A stretch of DNA of 64,000 nucleotides from the NCBI GenBank assembly GCA_028279725.1, contig JANQNE010000011.1:89872-153871 (forward strand). Direction: 5' to 3'. Shown here one piece after another: positions 59,167 through 64,000 of the stretch (positions are counted from its first letter, which is position 1; each line of letters starts with the position of its first letter). The position numbers and the translations under genes were made by a program. This DNA comes from Candidatus Nanoarchaeia archaeon (GTDB lineage Archaea; Nanobdellota; Nanobdellia; Woesearchaeales; JANQNE01). A model generated the notes under the pieces. That model was not told the DNA's origin, did not search any database, and saw nothing but the letters and a program-made list of their open reading frames with translations.

Positions 59167-60315
59167 ATGAAAAAATATATCTTATTTCTAGTATTTATTT
59201 TATTAGCCTGCAATGCATCTGCAATAGGAGTCAGCCCTCCAAGAATCTTGCTAGAAGACATACCAAAGGGATATGTTCTGGAAAAATCAGTTCTCCTTAG
59301 CGGAATCCAGAAACAAAGCATGATTACGATCTTATTCAGCGGTGAAGGATCAGAATGGGTGGAATCAAAACTTGGAAATAGTTTTGTAAAGCAGGATAAT
59401 AATGACCTAGAACTTCCTTTTATCATAACTATACCAGAAAAAGCACCTAATGGGGAATATGATGCCTCTGCGCAGATAATAGTCTCTTCAGACAAAAAAG
59501 CTGTAGAACCAAACAGTGCAGCTATATCTTCAGGACTTATGGTAAACATAAGGTTTACAGTGTCTGGAAAAGAAGTCAGAAGATACAGCATAACAAATGT
59601 ACAGATCCCAAATACAGAAGCAGGACTTCCTACTGCTGTAATAATGAAGATAAATAATAAAGGTAATGTTCTGATAAAGCCGGATGAAGTAAATATCACA
59701 ATAAAAGACAAAGAAAAAAGGATTATAACTTCATCCATTACAAAAGATATCACATCAGTCGAGCCCTATACTGCCGGGGAAAGCATAGCATCCTTTGATC
59801 TGGATCTTGCTCCGGAATTTTATTTTGCAGATGTAGATATCCATACAGATGAGGGCATAAAAAGGATAGAGAACCTTCCTTTTAATGTTTTCCATAGAGG
59901 AGCATTAAAAGCAGACGGAGAATTTATCAAACTGGAGGTCCCAGGAAATGTTGAGAGAATTGCTAAGATAGATGCTTATTTTACTAATAAAGGAGAGATC
60001 GATATGCACTCTGTCTTAAAAGCTGAAGTATACAGAAAAGACAGCCTTATCGATATTATCGAGAGTGAGCCGGCATTTGTCAGGAAGGGAGATACAAAAA
60101 TATTTACTTATTATTATAAAGTTCCAAAGAGCTGCGAATATACAATCAAAGCACGGATAGAGTTCTTAGGCAAATCGACAGATACAAAACAAGCTACATT
60201 TACTGCAACAGCCGGCAGTCTAGATTCCCAATACATACCACTATCAGCGGTAGCAGCAGCAATGCTGGCATTTTTGGTAGTTTCTATGATGATGATAAAA
60301 AAGAGGGAAAAATGA
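59167..60315 (+). CDS. Secreted beta-sandwich protein with C-terminal membrane anchor
   Basis: 382 residues. Signal MKKYILFLVFILLACNASA, mature start IGVSPPRILLEDIPKGYVLE. Three immunoglobulin-like beta domains follow and a C-terminal helix (YIPLSAVAAAMLAFLVVSMMMIKKREK) anchors it. Opening, size and anchor resemble DUF916-type proteins of bacterial WxL surface complexes; this is a structural analogy only. It overlaps the next gene by ATGA. Confidence 0.75.
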   Translation: MKKYILFLVFILLACNASAIGVSPPRILLEDIPKGYVLEKSVLLSGIQKQSMITILFSGEGSEWVESKLGNSFVKQDNNDLELPFIITIPEKAPNGEYDASAQIIVSSDKKAVEPNSAAISSGLMVNIRFTVSGKEVRRYSITNVQIPNTEAGLPTAVIMKINNKGNVLIKPDEVNITIKDKEKRIITSSITKDITSVEPYTAGESIASFDLDLAPEFYFADVDIHTDEGIKRIENLPFNVFHRGALKADGEFIKLEVPGNVERIAKIDAYFTNKGEIDMHSVLKAEVYRKDSLIDIIESEPAFVRKGDTKIFTYYYKVPKSCEYTIKARIEFLGKSTDTKQATFTATAGSLDSQYIPLSAVAAAMLAFLVVSMMMIKKREK

Positions 60316-61121
60316 GATATACTTTGATGGTTATATTGCTGTTAATATTACCTTTTGCAGCTGCCAGTGATATAGGGGTCAGCCCTTCAAAAATAATAAA
60401 ACATAATCTTCTTAGAGATTCCAGCTTAGAAGAAACGATCATACTAAGCAGAAGCAGCGGAGAAAATATAAGCATAACAACAACTGTAACAGGAGAAGCA
60501 AGCGGGTGGATCACTTATCCTGCAGATATCTTATTTTCTGAAGAAGATCGTCTGATCCGGCATCCCCTGAAAATAACAGTTCCAAAAGATGCTGATCTAG
60601 GCAAATATACAGCCACAGTTGACTATTTCATCCTTGGAAAGGATAATCTGCACATGGCATTTTCCATCCCGATAAGCTTACAGATCACCGATGAAGAGGA
60701 TATGAGCTATACTATCAAACACATAAAATCAAAACAAGAAAACAGCAGTATCATAATCTCTTTTGAAGTCTACAATAAGGGCAATGTTTATTCCGGACCT
60801 ATATCTGCTTCTATCGAGATATCTAACAATGGAGATAAGCAGGTAGTCTATGAGGGAGAAGGTGCAATAGACAAGGTAAGGCCATTCAGCATAGAAGAAA
60901 GGCATGCTGTTTTTGATGCAAAAATAAGCCCTGGAAACTACTGGATAAATGTGAATCTAGAAGGAAATGGGCAGCAGTATAATGAAAAGATATTTTTTGA
61001 GGCTGATAAGAATATTGTATATAATACAGAAAGGACGAAAGGACCTGGATACTTACTGCTGATACCCTTAATTGGCCTTATCCTTGTGATTATCTTTATC
61101 ATAACAATAAAAAAAAGATAG
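60312..61121 (+). CDS. Paralogue of the preceding membrane-anchored protein
   Basis: 269 residues: signal (YTLMVILLLILPFAAAS), mature start DIGVSPSKIIKHNLLRDSSL parallel to IGVSPPRI of the previous protein, two beta-sandwich domains and a C-terminal helix (GYLLLIPLIGLILVIIFIITIKKR). The shared opening and topology indicate duplication. Tandem copies of different length suggest a complex. Confidence 0.75.
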   Translation: MRYTLMVILLLILPFAAASDIGVSPSKIIKHNLLRDSSLEETIILSRSSGENISITTTVTGEASGWITYPADILFSEEDRLIRHPLKITVPKDADLGKYTATVDYFILGKDNLHMAFSIPISLQITDEEDMSYTIKHIKSKQENSSIIISFEVYNKGNVYSGPISASIEISNNGDKQVVYEGEGAIDKVRPFSIEERHAVFDAKISPGNYWINVNLEGNGQQYNEKIFFEADKNIVYNTERTKGPGYLLLIPLIGLILVIIFIITIKKR

Positions 61122-61132
61122 GGAAATAGATA

Positions 61133-62599
61133 ATGAAACTAAAAATAAAAGTTTATTTCTATATGCTTTTATTGTTTATATTAGCACTTGAGGCATATGC
61201 ACAGGTCAATCTTGGCACTGCTATCCTGAACAGCCCTCCCTCAATATCAGAAATACAGACATACAGCAGATATGATTCTTCAACAGATAATCTTTTAGAA
61301 AATAGCTTTTTTATCTGCACAGGAGAAGAAAACAGAACAATACACCTCAGGATCGTAGCTCAAGACAATAATTCTAATCTTGAAATCTCTGATGGAGGAA
61401 ACCTGAGCTTTAAGACTGCTTATCTGATCAATGATTCAGAAGCAGATATCCCCTCCTTTGGCAGCTCATATATAGAACCGATCTTTGAATCAAACACAGG
61501 CATAACACAAGTGAGCTATATCTATAATATCACTCTTTCCAATACAAGCTTTTACAGGATCACCGCTAATGTGACTGATTCAAACAATGCAGTTTCAACA
61601 GGAACTTATGTATTTTCTATCAACAACACTGATTGTGTCAGAACATCCCAGGATGTTAACCTAATCGCAAACCAATCTTATACATTGCAGGCTGATTTTA
61701 CAGAGATCGATATTGTCGTCGATGATAATATAACCGGCAGGATAATAATAACAGAATACAACCATAGCCCAACCAATATCACTCCTTCAGATTCACTGGA
61801 TAAGTTTGTAACTGTGGATATAACAGGACCGATAAAAAATGTAACTGTAAATCTAAGCATAATAATCAACTATACTGATGCAGAACTGTCTGATAAAGGA
61901 TTTGATGAAGATAATCTGCAATTATATAATTGGAACGGAACAGACTGGGAATCAGCACAAAGCACTCTTTCTACTTCTGAGAATACTATAACCTTTACTG
62001 TTCAAGGAACAAAGAACGGAATTTCAGATGAGCGTCTTGGATCTTTTTCTGTAATAGGAACTGAAGAAGAAACACAAGATCTGATCCAAGAATCCGGAAA
62101 CAGCGGAACAGGAGGAGGATCAGGAGGAGGGGGAATACCAATAAGAACTCCTGCTAATGATGAGCTATCAGAAGACTTAGAACAGAACAATGAAGGTGTA
62201 TCTGCTGAGCCAGACAATAATGTAGGAAGTCCTGGTGAAGATGATCAAGATAACAGGACAATGGAATATCCGTCTGCTGGTAATCCTGATGGTAATATAA
62301 CAGAACAATCCTATCTAAATGCTATAACAGGAAATGTCATTAAAGAATTTCCCCTATTGGGTGATATAAATTACTGCCTGCTGATAATCATCATCCTGTT
62401 AATCGTCTGGCTAATAACACTTTTCTTGTATGCTAAAGAACGCAGAAAAAAGAACGCTTTATACAAGATAGAATCTGAAAAGAAGAAGCTGACCCTTAAG
62501 AAGAAAAAGATCTCAGAAAAGATCAATTCCTTAAAGGAAAAAAGGAAAAAAGAGATAGAAACGATCCAGAAAAGACTGAATAGATATAAAAGATCATGA
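61133..62599 (+). CDS. Membrane protein with extracellular beta domain and cytoplasmic coiled coil
   Basis: 488 residues. Signal (VYFYMLLLFILALEAYAQ); an extracellular region of about 300 residues, including a PGF-pre-PGF-like beta domain (DKFVTVDITGPIKNVTVNLS...NLQLYNWNGTDWE); a Gly/Ser/Asn-rich linker (about 320-400); one membrane helix (YCLLIIIILLIVWLITLFLYA); and a basic coiled coil of about 65 residues (KKNALYKIESEKKKLTLKKK...) inside the cell. It could transmit surface contact to the cytoplasm. It is the last of the four-gene set. Confidence 0.78.
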   Translation: MKLKIKVYFYMLLLFILALEAYAQVNLGTAILNSPPSISEIQTYSRYDSSTDNLLENSFFICTGEENRTIHLRIVAQDNNSNLEISDGGNLSFKTAYLINDSEADIPSFGSSYIEPIFESNTGITQVSYIYNITLSNTSFYRITANVTDSNNAVSTGTYVFSINNTDCVRTSQDVNLIANQSYTLQADFTEIDIVVDDNITGRIIITEYNHSPTNITPSDSLDKFVTVDITGPIKNVTVNLSIIINYTDAELSDKGFDEDNLQLYNWNGTDWESAQSTLSTSENTITFTVQGTKNGISDERLGSFSVIGTEEETQDLIQESGNSGTGGGSGGGGIPIRTPANDELSEDLEQNNEGVSAEPDNNVGSPGEDDQDNRTMEYPSAGNPDGNITEQSYLNAITGNVIKEFPLLGDINYCLLIIIILLIVWLITLFLYAKERRKKNALYKIESEKKKLTLKKKKISEKINSLKEKRKKEIETIQKRLNRYKRS

Positions 62600-62618
62600 T
62601 AAAAAGGAGGCGGATAAA

Positions 62619-63038
62619 ATGGAAAATGATATTGTTTGGACACCTGTCATGTCTGTAAATGATAAAAACATAGATAGCCAGCATAAAGAAATAATCGAAA
62701 CACTCAGGAAGTTTGGTGAAAAAATAGTGCTTAGAGCAAACATCAATCAAGTAAAAGGCCTGATTGATGTTTTTGAAGATTATTCTGTTAAGCACTTAGA
62801 TCATGAAGAAAAATATATGAAAGCCCATAAATTTCCTGAACTTGACAACCATAAGAAACTTCATGATTCATATAAGGAATATTTCAAAGATCTGAACAAA
62901 AAGTTAAAAGATGAGCAATCTGATCAATTTTTAGCAAAATTAGTGGATATAGAGAGATTTCTTAGCAATTGGTGGACTAATCATATCTTAGTAGAAGACC
63001 GTAAGTATGCTCTGTATATCAAGTCGCATCCTAAATGA
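62619..63038 (+). CDS. Bacteriohemerythrin
   Basis: 139 residues of the hemerythrin family, four helices carrying a di-iron O2-binding site. Ligands are visible as SQHKEI (His), HLDHEEKYM (His and Glu), DNHKKLHDSY (His) and WWTNHILVEDRKY (His and Asp). It opens with the typical IVWTPVMSVNDKNIDSQH. AAAGGAGG (62604-62611) is a strong ribosome site. It may carry, sense or scavenge oxygen. Confidence 0.93.
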   Translation: MENDIVWTPVMSVNDKNIDSQHKEIIETLRKFGEKIVLRANINQVKGLIDVFEDYSVKHLDHEEKYMKAHKFPELDNHKKLHDSYKEYFKDLNKKLKDEQSDQFLAKLVDIERFLSNWWTNHILVEDRKYALYIKSHPK

Positions 63039-63097
63039 TCTTGATAAATAATTAAAGATAATAGGCAGTCTCTGAATTCTTTATTTACAAATATTAT

Positions 63098-63640
63098 TTA
63101 ATTAGAACTGATGTTGTAGATGACTGGAACTGTCCTGCAATCTGGTTCTCCTACTTTTGGTTTTAAACCTAATCTGTATATTGATCTAAGATCTTCAAAC
63201 ATATGCGGCATGAAAACAGAAATAAGCTTTTCTGCAGTTTCCCTCATGTATCCTGGGTCTGCGATCTTTGCAGGGTCTTCAGTCCAGTGGACTCCTGCAT
63301 AGTTATTTAATCTATTTACAAACCTCTGTCCTTTATTTAGTATAGACAAAGCCTCATCAAAATCTTTGCTTTCTTTTGATTCTTCGAATATCTTCTGTTT
63401 GACATGACCTATAATATCCCCTCCTAACCTAATCCTGCATCTAGCCTGTTCATAATTGGTTCCAGAATAAGACGGGAACAAGAATAGGTTTCCGCTTCTG
63501 TAGATACGATCCATGACGACTGGTTCTTTAACCTCACTATAATATCTAAAACTAGATTCAGGATCCTGTTTTTTGGGTAAACTGGAGGCAGGAACTACCT
63601 GGATACCTCGGTTTGCTAGATTTTCTAGTAAGCTTTCCAT
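63098..63640 (-). CDS. Hypothetical protein
   Basis: About 180 residues from ATG 63640. Soluble, helical in the centre (EQARCRIRLGGDIIGHVKQK, IFEESKESKDFDEALSILNK), without any motif I can name. A TATA box on the minus strand near 63663-63670 (TTATAAAT) is at leaderless distance. Unknown function. Confidence 0.65.
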   Translation of the reverse strand: MESLLENLANRGIQVVPASSLPKKQDPESSFRYYSEVKEPVVMDRIYRSGNLFLFPSYSGTNYEQARCRIRLGGDIIGHVKQKIFEESKESKDFDEALSILNKGQRFVNRLNNYAGVHWTEDPAKIADPGYMRETAEKLISVFMPHMFEDLRSIYRLGLKPKVGEPDCRTVPVIYNISSN

Positions 63641-63703
63641 AATCAAAAGGAGATTTGTAATTATTTATAAGCCTTACTGAATAAACTTTTAAATGACAAA
63701 AGC

Positions 63704-63713
63704 TTTATAAAAA
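63704..63713 (+). promoter_or_regulatory. TATA box of the last gene
   Basis: TTTATAAAAA, 22-31 bases before ATG 63735. Confidence 0.5.
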
Positions 63714-63734
63714 ACAGAAATTGATGTATAGAGA

Positions 63735-64000
63735 ATGAAAAAACAAGGCGGAGTAGGAGTGTTTATAATGATCTGTTTAGTTTTGATTATAGTATTTGGT
63801 TTTATATTATTGTTATTGATCGGACCTGAAGAGAAGAAAACTCCGAATAGGTATGTCTCTGTAGTGATGGAGGAAGAGATAATAGTTCCAGAGAAAGTGT
63901 ATGAAGAGTCCGTTAAGGATTTTGTTGAAGAGGAAGAGGATAGAAGTTATAGAGATGATGATTCTGATAGTGAAGATGAGGATGAAGAGCGAGATGATGA
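63735..64000 (+). CDS. Acidic single-pass membrane protein, 3' end missing
   Basis: 88 codons are seen before the window ends. MKKQGGVGVFIMICLVLIIV begins one membrane helix (FIMICLVLIIVFGFILLLLI), followed by an increasingly acidic region rich in Glu and Asp (EEEEDRSY, DSDSEDEDEERDD). Family unknown; the C-terminus lies outside the window. Confidence 0.55.
   Translation, partial: MKKQGGVGVFIMICLVLIIVFGFILLLLIGPEEKKTPNRYVSVVMEEEIIVPEKVYEESVKDFVEEEEDRSYRDDDSDSEDEDEERDD

Overview
This AT-rich window reads as a stretch of an archaeal chromosome, most likely from a DPANN-type lineage (Woesearchaeota/Pacearchaeota-like; the rank is an inference). Archaeal signs are ribosomal protein eS1, a Dph2-type diphthamide enzyme, an archaeal-type MiaB-like tRNA methylthiotransferase, a XerA-type recombinase, TATA boxes (TTTATAAA-like) about 22-30 bases before many starts (leaderless or short-leader transcripts), and GGTGA/GAGGTGATC ribosome binding sites elsewhere. 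Bacterial-type genes (gyrB, dapL/dapB/dapA, TspO, hemerythrin) are mixed in.

Layout. 1-3.4 kb: membrane protein fragment, nucleotidyltransferase and a protein kinase preceded by about 16 copies of a 25-residue repeat. 3.6-10.9 kb: lysine biosynthesis by the DapL route (aspartokinase, Lrp regulator, dapB, dapA, asd, lysA, dapL; no dapF seen). 10.9-15.4 kb: pyrimidine operon (pyrE, a fused pyrD-pyrK, pyrC, pyrF). 15.4-28 kb: secreted proteins and lipoproteins, including a 1226-residue FG-GAP/hydrolase protein and a 1567-residue PKD/FN3/CARDB protein, plus a short Dph2. 28-41.5 kb: housekeeping and small regulators (HIT, YkgJ-type proteins, a PAS-HTH regulator flanked by matching palindromes, Nth, eS1, gyrB, a C25/gingipain-like membrane protease, PGI/PMI, an HPF-like protein, two radical SAM enzymes, XerA).

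41.6-49.1 kb is the clearest accessory region. A compact minus-strand operon (winged helix, DNA methyltransferase, a protein with two GHKL ATPase domains, and a large unrecognised partner that may carry a receiver-like segment) is divergent from a small ribbon-helix-helix gene and shares one symmetric promoter with an operator. The block is bounded by inverted, colinear copies of short sequence blocks interrupted by variable hairpins. Next to it are two long palindromic elements with conserved ends (CTAACA/TGTTAG) and stems that differ in sequence but stay complementary. I read this as a candidate undescribed defence or epigenetic cassette in a cassette-like island; the parts are visible, the function is inferred.

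49.3-62.6 kb: TspO and companions behind a 2312-residue LamG-rich giant surface protein on the minus strand; divergent from it, a four-gene set of secreted and membrane-anchored proteins, the first sharing its fold with the C-terminus of the giant protein. The window ends with a bacteriohemerythrin, an unknown gene and a truncated acidic membrane protein.
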